Shown: piece after piece, positions 10,374 to 19,550 of the stretch
Position numbering within the stretch: position 1 is the stretch's first letter
Layout of the letters: each line of letters starts with the position of its first letter
From: Amycolatopsis sp. WQ 127309
Lineage (GTDB): Bacteria > Actinomycetota > Actinomycetes > Mycobacteriales > Pseudonocardiaceae
Direction of reading: 5' to 3'
NCBI RefSeq assembly: GCF_023023025.1
Contig: NZ_CP095481.1
Span: 930,001 to 994,000 of the forward strand
DNA length: 64,000 nucleotides
Program-made: the position numbers and the translations under genes
The notes under the pieces: generated by a model
Told to the model about the DNA's origin: nothing
What the model saw: the letters and a program-made list of their open reading frames with translations, nothing else
The model's database searches: none

Positions 10374-12014
10374 TCACTTCTTCGGGGCGGGCTTGTTGAC
10401 CTTGACGGTCTCCTGCCCGACCTTGTCGGCGTCCATCGCGTCGGCGTCCACCCCGACCAGGGCGTTGCCGTCGGCGGTGGTGAACTCCTTCTTGAACTCG
10501 TTCACCGCGGCGACCAGCTTCTCGGCGGTCGCGTCCTCGAACTTCCCGGAGTCGCGGATCGCGCCCAGGACGTCGTCGTGCTTGCGGCGGGCCGAGTCGA
10601 GGAACTCGTGGTTGAAGCGGCGCACGTCCTCGGTCGGGACCGAGTCGTAGTGGCCGTTCGTGCCCAGCCACACCGTGCAGACCTGCTCCTCGACCGGGAT
10701 CGGCGAGTACTGCGACTGCTTGAGCACCTCGTACAGCCGGGCACCGCGCTCGAGCTGCGCCTTCGAGGCGTCGTCAAGGTCCGAGGCGAAGGCGGCGAAC
10801 GCCTCCAGCTCGCGGTACTGCGACAGGTCGATGCGGAGCGAGCCGGAAACCGACTTCATCGCCTTGACCTGCGCGGCACCACCCACGCGGGACACCGAGA
10901 TGCCCACGTCGATGGCCGGGCGCTGACCGGCGTTGAACAGGTCCGACTGGAAGAAGCACTGGCCGTCGGTGATCGAGATGACGTTCGTCGGGATGTAGGC
11001 CGACACGTCGTTGGCCTTCGTCTCGATGATCGGCAGCCCGGTCAGCGAGCCGGCGCCCAGCTCGTCCGAGAGCTTCGCGCACCGCTCGAGGAGACGGGAG
11101 TGCAAGTAGAAGACGTCGCCGGGGAAGGCCTCGCGGCCCGGCGGGCGGCGCAGCAGCAGCGAGATCGCGCGGTACGCGTCGGCCTGCTTGGTCAGGTCGT
11201 CGAACACGATGAGGACGTGCTTGCCCTCGAACATCCAGTGCTGGCCGATGGCCGAGCCGGTGTACGGGGCGATCCACTTGAAGCCGGCCGAGTCCGAGGC
11301 CGGGGCGGCGACGATGGTGGTGTACTCCATCGCGCCCGCGTCCTCGAGGGACTTCTTGACCGCGGCGATCGTGGAGCCCTTCTGGCCGATCGCGACGTAG
11401 ATGCAGCGGACCTGCTTCTTCTCGTCGCCGGTCTCCCAGTTGGACTTCTGGTTGATGATCGTGTCCACGGCGACGGCGGTCTTGCCCGTCTTGCGGTCAC
11501 CGATGATCAGCTGGCGCTGGCCGCGCCCGATCGGCGTCATCGCGTCGATGGCGGTGATGCCGGTCTGCAGCGGCTCCGACACCGGCTGGCGCTCGACCAC
11601 CGAAGCGGCCTTGACCTCCAGCGGACGGCGGTCGGTGGTCTCGATGTCGCCGAGGCCGTCGATCGGGGCGCCCAGCGGGTTGACGACGCGGCCGAGGTAG
11701 CCGTCGCCGACCGGCACGGACAGGACCTGGCCGGTGCGCTTGACCTGCTGGCCCTCTTCGATGCTTTCGAAGTCGCCGAGGATCGCGGCACCGATGGAGC
11801 GCGCGTCCAGGTTCAGTGCGACGCCCAGGACGCCGCCGGGGAACTCGAGCAGCTCGTTGGCCATGGCCGAGGGGAGGCCCTCGACGTGGGCGATACCGTC
11901 ACCCGCGTCGATCACGACGCCAACTTCTTCCCGGCTCACGTCCGGGGCGTAACTCGAGACGTAGTTCTCGATCGCGCTACGGATCTCATCCGAGGAGATC
12001 GTCAGCTCGGCCAT
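10374..12014 (-). CDS. atpA: F1 ATP synthase alpha subunit, 546 aa
   Basis: Non-catalytic nucleotide-binding subunit of the F1 hexamer. The P-loop reads [13 protein letters not shown] (GDRQTGKT in most bacteria), with [29 protein letters not shown] and the arginine region [15 protein letters not shown]. The C-terminal tail is about 30 residues longer than in E. coli and ends in a Lys/Pro-rich stretch (KVNKPAPKK). Mycobacterial alpha subunits also have a C-terminal extension, shown there to suppress ATP hydrolysis; whether this tail does so is inference. Confidence 0.97.
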   Translation of the reverse strand: MAELTISSDEIRSAIENYVSSYAPDVSREEVGVVIDAGDGIAHVEGLPSAMANELLEFPGGVLGVALNLDARSIGAAILGDFESIEEGQQVKRTGQVLSVPVGDGYLGRVVNPLGAPIDGLGDIETTDRRPLEVKAASVVERQPVSEPLQTGITAIDAMTPIGRGQRQLIIGDRKTGKTAVAVDTIINQKSNWETGDEKKQVRCIYVAIGQKGSTIAAVKKSLEDAGAMEYTTIVAAPASDSAGFKWIAPYTGSAIGQHWMFEGKHVLIVFDDLTKQADAYRAISLLLRRPPGREAFPGDVFYLHSRLLERCAKLSDELGAGSLTGLPIIETKANDVSAYIPTNVISITDGQCFFQSDLFNAGQRPAIDVGISVSRVGGAAQVKAMKSVSGSLRIDLSQYRELEAFAAFASDLDDASKAQLERGARLYEVLKQSQYSPIPVEEQVCTVWLGTNGHYDSVPTEDVRRFNHEFLDSARRKHDDVLGAIRDSGKFEDATAEKLVAAVNEFKKEFTTADGNALVGVDADAMDADKVGQETVKVNKPAPKK

Positions 12015-12071
12015 GTCTTTCCCGCTCTCGCTTCGTTCTTGCCAGTATGCAAAGTCTTGTGTGGCCGGGGA

Positions 12072-12896
12072 CTAGGCCCGGGCCAGCCGCCTGCGCAGGG
12101 CAGCGAGCTGACCCGCCGCGCTCCCGTCGATGATCTCGTCGCCGACGCGGACGACGAGCCCGCCGCCGAGGCTGGGATCGACCTCGACGTGCAGCGCGAT
12201 CGACCGCCCGTAGAGGGTGTCGAGCTTCTCGCCCAGCCGGGTGGTCTGCTCGTCGGTCAGGGGGCTCGCGCTGGTCACGTAGGCGACCGAGCGCTGACGG
12301 CGTTCCGCGGCCAGCTTGACCAGCGCGTCGAGCCCGGCGCCGACACCACGGCCCTTGGCCCGGCGGACGACCTGCTCGACGAGGGTCTCGGTGACCACGT
12401 CCACCTTGTCGGCGAACAGCCCGCGCACCAGCGACCGCTTCGCGTCCGCCGGACCGGCCAGGTCCGCCAGTGCGGTCTCGAGCTCCGGGTGGTTGGCCAC
12501 GACGCGCGAGACCTGGAACAGCTGGGTCTCGACGGCGTCGATGTTGCCGGTCTTCTCGGCGGCGGTCAGCAGCGCGGAGTGCCCGAGCGACTCGAGCCCG
12601 TCGACCAGCTGACGAGGGCTGGACCAGCGGCTGCCCGCCACGGCGTCGAGCACCTTCAGCGCCGGTTCGGACAGCTTGCCGTCGAACAGCCGGCGCACCA
12701 GCGTGGTGCGCGACTCCGGCGTCGCCGAGGCGTCACTCACCGCCCGGCGCAGACCGATCTCCCGGTCCAGCAGGTCGACGACCGAGAGCAGCTCGTCGCC
12801 GACCGTGGCCGCGTCGGCTCCCGCGTCGGCCAGAACCTCGCCGAGGCGTTCCTCGGCGAGGCCGAGCGCTTCACGGCTCGCAGCATGCAGCGTCAT
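12072..12896 (-). CDS. atpH: ATP synthase delta subunit, 274 aa
   Basis: OSCP-type subunit linking F1 to the peripheral stalk. The C-terminal two thirds carry the typical RFVVNHPELETALADLAGPA-like segment and the end VDPSLGGGLVVRVGDEIIDGS. At 274 residues it is longer than the ~180 of E. coli because of an N-terminal extension (ASREALGLAEERLGEVLAD). Unlike the mycobacterial fused b-delta protein it has no membrane helix. It lies 6 bp behind atpF. Confidence 0.94.
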   Translation of the reverse strand: MTLHAASREALGLAEERLGEVLADAGADAATVGDELLSVVDLLDREIGLRRAVSDASATPESRTTLVRRLFDGKLSEPALKVLDAVAGSRWSSPRQLVDGLESLGHSALLTAAEKTGNIDAVETQLFQVSRVVANHPELETALADLAGPADAKRSLVRGLFADKVDVVTETLVEQVVRRAKGRGVGAGLDALVKLAAERRQRSVAYVTSASPLTDEQTTRLGEKLDTLYGRSIALHVEVDPSLGGGLVVRVGDEIIDGSAAGQLAALRRRLARA

Positions 12897-12902
12897 TCCG
12901 GT

Positions 12903-13463
12903 CTACTTCCCCGCTCCACCAGCGGCACCGGCGGTGTCCAGCTCCGCGAGGAACCGGTCGACGGTGCCACGACGGCGCGCCTCGTCTTCGAGCGACTCGC
13001 CGACGATGCGGCTGGCCAGCTCCACGGCGTTGCGGCCCATGTCGGCCCGCAGCTCGGCGATGATCTGCGCCTTCTGGGCCTGCAGCTGAGCCTGGCCCTG
13101 GGCGACGATCCGCTGGGACTCGGACTCGGCCTCGGCCCGCAGTTCCGCCTTGATCTGCTCGGCCTCGAGCCGGGCGTCGTCGCGGATCTTCGCGGCCTCG
13201 CCACGAGCTTCCTTCAGCTGCGCCTGGTACTCCGCCAGCGCGGCTTCGGCCTGGGCCTGAGCCTTCTCGGCCTTCTCGATGCCACCCTCGATCTTCTGCG
13301 CACGCTCTTCGTACGCGGCCTCGAAGCGAGGGACGACGTACTTCTTGAGGATGAACAGCAGGATCAGGAAGGCGACGATGCCGAGGATCAGCTCCGAGAT
13401 GTCGGGGATGATCGGGTTGTGCGTCTCGCCTTCAGCGGCGAGGAGCATTGCACTCTTCAGCAC
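12903..13463 (-). CDS. atpF: F0 ATP synthase b subunit, 186 aa
   Basis: Peripheral stalk. One membrane helix (ELILGIVAFLILLFILKKYV, residues 24-43) and a long alanine/glutamate-rich coiled coil (EKAEKAQAQAEAALAEYQAQ). The GTG at 13463 is preceded by AAGGAG at five bases; an internal ATG at 13448 lacks this. Confidence 0.95.
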   Translation of the reverse strand: MLKSAMLLAAEGETHNPIIPDISELILGIVAFLILLFILKKYVVPRFEAAYEERAQKIEGGIEKAEKAQAQAEAALAEYQAQLKEARGEAAKIRDDARLEAEQIKAELRAEAESESQRIVAQGQAQLQAQKAQIIAELRADMGRNAVELASRIVGESLEDEARRRGTVDRFLAELDTAGAAGGAGK

Positions 13464-13492
13464 GGCGTCTCCTTAAGCGATGAGCTGCTGAC

Positions 13493-13756
13493 TCAGGCGG
13501 CGGAGGCGATGAAGTAGATGACGATGCCGATCAGGGCCAGAACCTCGGTCAGCACGAAGGTCGAGAAGCCGATGCCCTGCAGCTTGCCCTGGGCCTCCGG
13601 CTGACGCGCGGTGCCGTTGATGACGGCGGCGAAGATCAGACCCACACCGATGCCCGGGCCGATCGCGCCGAGGCCGTAACCGATGGCGGCGAGGCCGGGG
13701 TTGATGTTGACGGCGGCTTCGGCGGCCTGGGCCAGAACGATGTTGCTCACGTGCAT
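13493..13756 (-). CDS. atpE: F0 ATP synthase c subunit, 87 aa
   Basis: Proteolipid of the rotor ring: two membrane helices joined by a polar loop with [10 protein letters not shown]. The first helix has the glycine repeat [14 protein letters not shown] and the second holds the proton-binding Glu in [17 protein letters not shown]. The segment before the first helix ([14 protein letters not shown]) is a normal actinobacterial N-terminus. Confidence 0.97.
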   Translation of the reverse strand: MHVSNIVLAQAAEAAVNINPGLAAIGYGLGAIGPGIGVGLIFAAVINGTARQPEAQGKLQGIGFSTFVLTEVLALIGIVIYFIASAA

Positions 13757-13805
13757 TTCCCTTCACTTCGGTCCACGCGCTCGCGTGGATCGGGGGCTTG
13801 TGTTC

Positions 13806-14591
13806 TCAGTGCTCCGACGCCAGCGCGGCGCCGATGTACCCCGCCGAAAGCAGGGCGAAGATGTAGGCCTGCAGCACCTGGATGAAGGCCTCGAGGAAAG
13901 TCATCCCGATGGCGAAGATCCACGCCACCAGCGAAACCGGCTTCAACGCCCAGCCCGAGGTCTCGGTCAGCAGGAAGGTGCCACCGAGGGTGAACACGGC
14001 CAGGATGAGGTGGCCGGCGAACATGGCGGCGAAAACACGGATGGCGAGCGTGAGCGGGTTGAGAAAGAACTTCTCCGCGAACTCGATCAGCGAGAAGAGC
14101 GGCAGCACCGCCTTGGGCACACCCGGCGGCGCGAGTTCCTTCTTGAAGTACCCGGCGAAACCGTGCCGCTTGAAGCCGGCGTAGTGGTAGACCGGGTAGA
14201 CCACGAGGACCGCCAGCGCGACCGGGAAACCGAAGCGCGCCATGGTCGGGAACTGCAGAACGGGGATGATCCCGTAGAGGTTGTTCACCAACACGAAGGT
14301 GAACAACGAGAAAACGAGCGGCACGTACGGCTTGAAGTCCTTCGAGCCGATCTGCTCGCGCGCGATGTTGTTGCGGCTGAAGTCGTAGATGGACTCAGCG
14401 ACGAACTGCCCCTTGCTCGGAACGACCTTCAGCTTGCGGGTCGCCAGCAGGAAGTACGTCGCGATGATGACCACCGAGAGCACGACGAGCACCATCGGCT
14501 TGGTGACGCCGCCGAACAGCGGCGGCAACTCGAAGCTTCCGGCACCGGGCGGTGCGAACACCGCACCCTCGGCCAATACCAGCGCGCCCAC
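13806..14591 (-). CDS. atpB: F0 ATP synthase a subunit, 261 aa
   Basis: Stator proton channel. The essential Arg is in NPLTLAIRVFAAMFAGHL, and there are about six membrane segments. The GTG start at 14591 has AAGGAG four bases upstream. It is the first gene of atpBEFHAGDC; upstream lies a 531-bp gap before atpI, so a main atp promoter may be located there. Confidence 0.96.
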   Translation of the reverse strand: MGALVLAEGAVFAPPGAGSFELPPLFGGVTKPMVLVVLSVVIIATYFLLATRKLKVVPSKGQFVAESIYDFSRNNIAREQIGSKDFKPYVPLVFSLFTFVLVNNLYGIIPVLQFPTMARFGFPVALAVLVVYPVYHYAGFKRHGFAGYFKKELAPPGVPKAVLPLFSLIEFAEKFFLNPLTLAIRVFAAMFAGHLILAVFTLGGTFLLTETSGWALKPVSLVAWIFAIGMTFLEAFIQVLQAYIFALLSAGYIGAALASEH

Positions 14592-14662
14592 TGGGCTCCT
14601 TCCGGTTCTCCCGGCCGGCGTTCACTCCGCCGGGGGAATCGTCACGATCTGGACTTAACGTA

Positions 14663-14678
14663 CCCGATACGTATCGGG
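14663..14678. promoter_or_regulatory. 16-bp palindrome upstream of atpB
   Basis: CCCGATACGTATCGGG, perfect and AT-containing at the centre in a GC-rich surrounding. The position, 72 bp before the atpB start codon, suits an operator. No regulator is known to me for this sequence. Confidence 0.5.
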
Positions 14679-14935
14679 ACGTCGGAGGCGGCTGCCCCAC
14701 TGTGCGATGAACACGGCTTCACGTTCTGCACATGGGGTTGTCTCGCGTGAACACTGCCCTGCGGTCTACTTCGGACCAGCGGCGGAAGGCGGAACTACAC
14801 GGTCGCCACACTGCTGATCGCGGTTCGTCTCAGGAAGCGCGCGGCCGAGGCCGCCACCCTTGACGCGGACCATACCAGCAGGTCAATCAGTGCCGTACAG
14901 GCGTACTCCATACCAACCGATCAGCCCAGGACTTA

Positions 14936-14957
14936 GGTCCCGGGTCGACCCGGGACC
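14936..14957 (-). terminator. 22-bp palindrome downstream of atpI
   Basis: GGTCCCGGGTCGACCCGGGACC, perfect over 22 bp, 165 bp beyond the atpI stop in the direction of transcription. No T-run follows, so any termination would be of the actinobacterial hairpin-only type. Confidence 0.4.
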
Positions 14958-15122
14958 CAGGTCCGGCGGGGGCCGGGACCCTCCCGGGAACGTCGCAGGC
15001 GAGCCGTCCGGGACCCTTTTCGAGGTCCGCGCGAAAGCGCACGGCCGTGACGCCGGTCACACTCGGGTGGCCGCAGGCCGGTTCACCCTGGGTAACGGAA
15101 CACCCCGGCGAACCGGACGGCG

Positions 15123-15572
15123 TCAGGAGGGGATGATCGTCGGGATCTTGGTCTTGCGGAAGGCGGCGAACTCGGCCGCGGCGGCCAGCAGGATGGCCAC
15201 GATCATGGTGATGCCGAGCGACATCGGGTGCAGCGCGGAGACGCCCTTCAGCAGCGTCAGCGCGCCGAACAGCAGGACGACCTTCACGACGTACCCGCCG
15301 AGCGCGATCACCATGACGAACATCGGGTCCTGGCCGGCGCTGAAGCGCATCATGCCCAGGGTCGAGAGCGACGCCAGCATCGCCAGCGCCCCGCCGACGA
15401 GCGAGCCCCAGAAGCCCGGCATGCCGTTGAGGACGCTGAAGAGCACGATGCAGACGAGCACCGCCGGCGGGGTCACCAGCAGCGAAGCCTTCGTCATGGC
15501 GCGGGCCGCCTGCAGCACCACCTTGGCGTGCGGGTTCTCCTGCGCTTCGGTCGAAGTCTCGGTCTCGCTCAC
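15123..15572 (-). CDS. atpI: AtpI-like four-helix membrane protein, 149 aa
   Basis: Four hydrophobic segments (LLVTPPAVLVCIVLFSVL, GSLVGGALAMLASLSTLG, FVMVIALGGYVVKVVLLFGA, LGITMIVAILLAAAAEFAAF) after a soluble acidic N-terminus. The position between wecA and atpB corresponds to Rv1303 of M. tuberculosis. AtpI proteins assist c-ring assembly in some bacteria; here that role rests on position and topology. GTG start with GGGAG six bases upstream. Confidence 0.85.
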   Translation of the reverse strand: MSETETSTEAQENPHAKVVLQAARAMTKASLLVTPPAVLVCIVLFSVLNGMPGFWGSLVGGALAMLASLSTLGMMRFSAGQDPMFVMVIALGGYVVKVVLLFGALTLLKGVSALHPMSLGITMIVAILLAAAAEFAAFRKTKIPTIIPS

Positions 15573-15620
15573 AGCTGGCTCCCTGCTCGGTTCGACACCG
15601 AGTGTAGAGAACCCCGCGGA

Positions 15621-16778
15621 CTAGGTACGCGGCTGGTGGCGTGAGCGCAGCCGCGGGATGACCGAGACCCCCACCGCGAACACCAGGCCGACGCCGATGA
15701 TCCAGAGCGCGGCGGCGTCGTCGAACAGGGTCACCGAGACCGCGCCGAACGCCAGGATGCCGGCCCACAAGTAGATCAGCAGCACGGCGCGGCGCTGGGA
15801 GTGGCCGATCTCCAGCAACCGGTGGTGCAGGTGCATCTTGTCCGCGGCGAACGGGCTTTCGCCGCGGCGGGTGCGGCGCACGACCGCCATGATCAGGTCC
15901 AGCATCGGGACGAACAGCACCGCCGCCACGACCACCAGCGGGGACAGCAGCGCGATCGCGTCCTTGCCGCTGAACTGCGGGTAGGGCACGCGCCCGGACG
16001 CCGACGTCGTCGCGCCCGCGAGCACCAGGCCGATCATCATCGAGCCCGAGTCGCCCATGAATATCTTGGCGGGCTGGAAGTTGTACGGGAGGAACCCCAG
16101 ACACGCGCCGGCGAGGGTGGCCGCGATCAGCGCCGGCGGGTACGTGCCGACGTCGCCGCCCGAGCTGTCGAGCAGTCCCAGGGAAAACGCGCACGTGGCC
16201 GCCGCCGCGATGAAACCGAGGCCGCCGGCCAGGCCGTCGAGGCCGTCGACGAAGTTCATCGCGTTGACCATCACCACGACCATCACGACGGTGAGCAGCG
16301 CGCCCTGGTTCTTGTCGAGCACCAGCACCGAGCCGAACGAGGCGCCGGTGCCGCCCCACGGCACCCAGAACGACACCCACTGCACGCCGAAGATGACCAG
16401 GATCCCGGCGCACATGACCTGGCCGGCCAGCTTCGTCCAGGCGTCCAGCTCGAACCGGTCGTCGAGCGCGCCGATGAGCGAGATGACGCCGGCGGCGAGC
16501 AGCACGCCGACCGAGTCGAACGAGGCGTCGAAGCCGTGCGACAGCGCGGGCAGCTGGTGGGCCAGGCCCATCGCGGCGGCGACGCCGAGGTAAATGCCGA
16601 TCCCGCCCATGCGCGGGATCGGCGCGACGTGCACGTCGCGCGCGCGGGGGTTCGCGATCGCGCCGACGCGGATCGCGATCCGGCGCACGACGCCGGTGAG
16701 CAGGTAGGTCACGGCCGTCGCGGTCAGCGCGACGAGGATGTATTCCCGGATCGGGAGAAGACCGGATGTGGGCGGCAC
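15621..16778 (-). CDS. wecA: Undecaprenyl-phosphate GlcNAc-1-phosphate transferase (WecA/Rfe), 385 aa
   Basis: Polytopic membrane enzyme that loads GlcNAc-1-phosphate onto the polyprenyl carrier; in mycobacteria this begins arabinogalactan linker synthesis. The motifs of the MraY/WecA family are present: ALDDRFELD, NAMNFVDGLDGLAGG (metal-binding Asp residues), AKIFMGDSGSM and the basic MHLHHRLLEIGHSQRRA loop. The GTG start at 16778 is supported by similarity of the N-terminus. Upstream sua5 ends 74 bp away on the same strand. Confidence 0.93.
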   Translation of the reverse strand: MPPTSGLLPIREYILVALTATAVTYLLTGVVRRIAIRVGAIANPRARDVHVAPIPRMGGIGIYLGVAAAMGLAHQLPALSHGFDASFDSVGVLLAAGVISLIGALDDRFELDAWTKLAGQVMCAGILVIFGVQWVSFWVPWGGTGASFGSVLVLDKNQGALLTVVMVVVMVNAMNFVDGLDGLAGGLGFIAAAATCAFSLGLLDSSGGDVGTYPPALIAATLAGACLGFLPYNFQPAKIFMGDSGSMMIGLVLAGATTSASGRVPYPQFSGKDAIALLSPLVVVAAVLFVPMLDLIMAVVRRTRRGESPFAADKMHLHHRLLEIGHSQRRAVLLIYLWAGILAFGAVSVTLFDDAAALWIIGVGLVFAVGVSVIPRLRSRHQPRT

Positions 16779-16852
16779 GGGTGCGTCACGCTCGCGGGGT
16801 CGGGGTCACCCGCGACACGCTATCGTGCCGCGCCCGGCGCCTTGATCCGGCT

Positions 16853-17503
16853 TCACGCCAACGATTCCGCGGGGACACCGAGCACCTCCGCGATGGCGTC
16901 CTTGCTCACGGCGCCTTCGCGCAGCACCACCGGTTCGGTGCCGGTGAGGTCGACGATGCTCGACGCGACGGCCTCGCCGCTGGAGCCGCCGTCGAGGTAC
17001 ACCGCGACCGAGTCGCCGAGCTGCTCCTGCGCCTCCTGCGCCGTGCTCGCCGGCGGCCGGCCGGAGACGTTCGCGCTCGAGACGGCCATCGGGCCGACGT
17101 CGCGCAGCAGCTCCAGCGCCACCGGGTGCAGCGGCATCCGCAGCATCACGGTGCCGCGGGCGTCGCCGAGGTTCCACTGCAGGCTCGGCGCGTGCGGGAG
17201 CACAATGGACAGATCGCCGGGCCAGAAGGCTTCGATGAGCGCGCGGGCCTGCGGCGGCACGCCGAGCACCAGACCGTCCACAGTGGACCACGAGCCGACG
17301 AGCACGCCGACCGGCATGTCCGGGCCGCGGTTCTTCGCGCGCAGCAGCGCCTGGACGGCGCCAGCGTCGAACGCGTCGGCGCCGATCCCGTAGACCGTGT
17401 CGGTCGGCAGGACGACCAGCCGGCTCGACCGGACCGCGCCGGCCGCGGCGGCCAGCCCGTCCGCCCGGGAGTCCCGCTTGCTGCAGTCGTAGACCACGCT
17501 CAT
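16853..17503 (-). CDS. L-threonylcarbamoyladenylate synthase (Sua5/TsaC), 216 aa
   Basis: Makes the precursor of the t6A37 tRNA modification from Thr, bicarbonate and ATP. LVVLPTDTVYGIGADAF, KNRGPDMPVGVLV and GPMAVSSANVSGRPP are the Sua5/YrdC signature. It is of the short form, without the C-terminal Sua5 domain. The start at 17503 gives an N-terminus matching Rv1301. The sequence at 17276-17288 encodes STVD through a recurrent 13-bp palindrome. Confidence 0.93.
   Translation of the reverse strand: MSVVYDCSKRDSRADGLAAAAGAVRSSRLVVLPTDTVYGIGADAFDAGAVQALLRAKNRGPDMPVGVLVGSWSTVDGLVLGVPPQARALIEAFWPGDLSIVLPHAPSLQWNLGDARGTVMLRMPLHPVALELLRDVGPMAVSSANVSGRPPASTAQEAQEQLGDSVAVYLDGGSSGEAVASSIVDLTGTEPVVLREGAVSKDAIAEVLGVPAESLA
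17276..17288. repeat. 13-bp palindrome GTCCACWGTGGAC, copy 1
   Basis: Inside sua5, where it encodes Ser-Thr-Val-Asp (TCC ACT GTG GAC on the coding strand). Identical sites lie in hom (32396-32408) and the MCE gene (55914-55926). Confidence 0.8.
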
Positions 17504-17526
17504 GGCGCCAAGGGTAGCCCCGCGCG

Positions 17527-17558
17527 CCGGAGGGGCCCGCCGCGGCAGGCCCCTCCGG
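17527..17558 (-). terminator. Hairpin terminator of the M6-like protease gene
   Basis: Perfect 11-base arms CCGGAGGGGCC (17527-17537) and GGCCCCTCCGG (17548-17558), 22 bp beyond the protease stop and before the sua5 start. GC-rich without a T-run, as is common in actinobacteria. Confidence 0.65.
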
Positions 17559-17579
17559 GTCGTGGTCACGAGGTGCGCG

Positions 17580-19550
17580 TCAGAAGCCGAACGCCGTGCA
17601 GCTCGCGGTGGCCGTCTTCGACGGGTCGCTCACCGACGTCGCCGTGAGCTTCACCCGGGCGGCCAGGTCACCGCCACTGCGCTTCGCGAAGGCGGGCACC
17701 TTCACGAACTGACCGAACTTCGCCGTGGCCAGCTCGTTCGGCAGCCGGACCTGCCAGCCCTTCGCGTCGGTCGACGCGCTCAGTCGGTAGGTATCGGTGT
17801 CGTACGGCGCCTTCGCGCCCTTCGCCGAACCGGTGTTGAACAGGCCGAAGTCGCAGGTCGCGAGCCCGCCGCGGGCGAACGCCGGCAGCGCCGGGGTCAC
17901 CGCGGCGCCGCGCGCCTGGCTGCCCGAGCCGTCCAGCGACGCGACCGTGACGGTGTACGAGAGCACGCCCTTGCGATCGCGGGCGAGGTCGGTGATCAGG
18001 AACTTCAGCCGGTTCGCCTGGTCGGTGTACTCGTACGGGCTCGCCGCCTCGGTGCCCGCCTTGAACAGCGCGTCGTTGAGCTGGCGGTAGTCGCCGATGG
18101 TGATCTTCACCGGCGTGCCGTCCGGCTTGGTGTAGTCGGTGATGCCGATGTCGGCCGGGTTGGCGTCGATCACCCACTCGAAGGGCGCGTTGTCCTTGTC
18201 CTTCGTCTTGGCGAGCAGCACGCCGGAGTCCGGCGAGAACGAGTCCGCGCCCATCCGGTCGACGACCTCGACGGTGTAGTTGTCGTAGCCACCGCCGTCG
18301 CAGAACGGGTCGGTCGTCTTGTCGCACTTCGGGCTCTTGTCGCCGCCGGTGAGCTTGATGTTCAGCCCGGTGAACGCGCCGGGCTGCGCGTCCGCCTCGC
18401 GCGCGGTGATGCGCGCCGACACCGGCCCGGACGCCGCCAGCTGGTTGCGGTCGAGCTGCAGGACGTCGGCCGGGTCGACGATGCCGAGCTTCATCTTGTT
18501 GCGCAGCATGTGCTGGGCGCCCATCGAGCTGCCCTGCGTCGCCGGGATCTGCCAGCGCGTGTGCGGGCCGCCGGGGCCGTTGAACGTGCCGCGGGACAGC
18601 ATTTCCCAGGCACCGGAGTAGTCCCGCCACGGCGGGATCCCGAACGGGTTGTTGTAGTTGTCGCCGATGCCGAGGATGTGGCTGAACTCGTGGGCGTAGG
18701 TCGACTGCCCGGAGCTCTCGGCCTGCACCGAGCTGCCGTTCCCGGCGTTGGGCCAGATGCTGGCGGCCGACGCCCACGACGTCCACGGGACGTACCGGGT
18801 GGCGGCGTAGTTGGGCAGGTCGTGGTTCGGCGGGCCGAACGCGTCGGGCACGTTCTCCTTGGTGCCGAACTTCATCTCGCCGAACTCCTGCCAGGTCGAG
18901 CTCTCGTCCTGGCCGGCGGAGAGGTAGAAGACGAAGTCGAACTGGTTCGCCGTGTCGCCGACGTCGGCGCGCCAGGCGTTCCCGGCGTCCGTGCGGATGT
19001 CGCGGTCGCAGTTCGCGCTCGGCGGGCAGGCGTTCGGCTGGAACTCCATGCCGTACTCGAAGGACTGGCCGGGCATCCGGTACGGGCCGAACGCCGTCAG
19101 CTGCACGCCGAAGCGGCCGCCGGAGTCCTCCATCCAGTACTCGTTGATGGTGTGCCCGTTGTTGAGGGCTTCGGGCTTGTTGAGGAAGTCCTGGTAGTAC
19201 TGCGCGACGCCCGCCCGCGGGATGTTCGAGGCTTCGGGACCGGGATTGCCGAACACGGTCGACTTCGGCGGCTGCGTGACGACGAAGTCCTGGTCGGGGT
19301 AGTCGGCGAGGACGACGGCGCCCTTGAAGACGCGCTGCGTCGGCTTCAGGGCGGGGTCGGCCCAGTTCGTCCCGGGCACCTTGCGGTAGTCGGACCACGT
19401 CATGTGGTCCTGGTTCTCCCAGTGCGCGGCGTCGATCGGGGCGGGCCAGCCACGGGTGAGCGGCTCGGCGGCCGCGGTCCCGGCGCCGAGCCCGGTCAGG
19501 ACCGTGACGGCGGCGAGCAGGGCGAGCGCTTTCGGGGTTCTGGCGCGCAT
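17580..19550 (-). CDS. Secreted M6-family (immune inhibitor A-like) metalloprotease, 656 aa
   Basis: The ATG at 19550 has AAGGAG six bases upstream and gives a signal peptide (MRARTPKALALLAAVTVLTG, cut after TAAAEP-like AAA). The zinc motif HEFSHILGIGD is at about residue 287, followed by NPFGIPPWRDYSGAWEMLS and the Met-turn region. The C-terminal third (from about residue 420) contains beta-rich domains and paired Cys residues (CDKTTDPFC, CDFGLF, ASCTAFGF). M6 peptidases are exported zinc proteases; the target is unknown. The gene interrupts the conserved sua5-prmC order, so it is a lineage-specific insertion. Confidence 0.87.
   Translation of the reverse strand: MRARTPKALALLAAVTVLTGLGAGTAAAEPLTRGWPAPIDAAHWENQDHMTWSDYRKVPGTNWADPALKPTQRVFKGAVVLADYPDQDFVVTQPPKSTVFGNPGPEASNIPRAGVAQYYQDFLNKPEALNNGHTINEYWMEDSGGRFGVQLTAFGPYRMPGQSFEYGMEFQPNACPPSANCDRDIRTDAGNAWRADVGDTANQFDFVFYLSAGQDESSTWQEFGEMKFGTKENVPDAFGPPNHDLPNYAATRYVPWTSWASAASIWPNAGNGSSVQAESSGQSTYAHEFSHILGIGDNYNNPFGIPPWRDYSGAWEMLSRGTFNGPGGPHTRWQIPATQGSSMGAQHMLRNKMKLGIVDPADVLQLDRNQLAASGPVSARITAREADAQPGAFTGLNIKLTGGDKSPKCDKTTDPFCDGGGYDNYTVEVVDRMGADSFSPDSGVLLAKTKDKDNAPFEWVIDANPADIGITDYTKPDGTPVKITIGDYRQLNDALFKAGTEAASPYEYTDQANRLKFLITDLARDRKGVLSYTVTVASLDGSGSQARGAAVTPALPAFARGGLATCDFGLFNTGSAKGAKAPYDTDTYRLSASTDAKGWQVRLPNELATAKFGQFVKVPAFAKRSGGDLAARVKLTATSVSDPSKTATASCTAFGF

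Larger units (their letters stand above)
14592..15122. other. 531-bp gap between atpI and atpB, probable regulatory region
   Basis: No convincing gene on either strand. It holds a 16-bp perfect palindrome at 14663-14678, 72 bp upstream of the atpB start, and a 22-bp perfect palindrome at 14936-14957 followed by further GGGTCC/CCGGGACC repeats that can fold. The likely reading is a terminator or attenuator for wecA-atpI and a promoter with an operator for the main atp operon. Confidence 0.55.

Noticed and set aside
10578..13517. Long open frame on + opposite the atp genes
   Set aside because: Antisense shadow of atpA, atpH and atpF; no family similarity.
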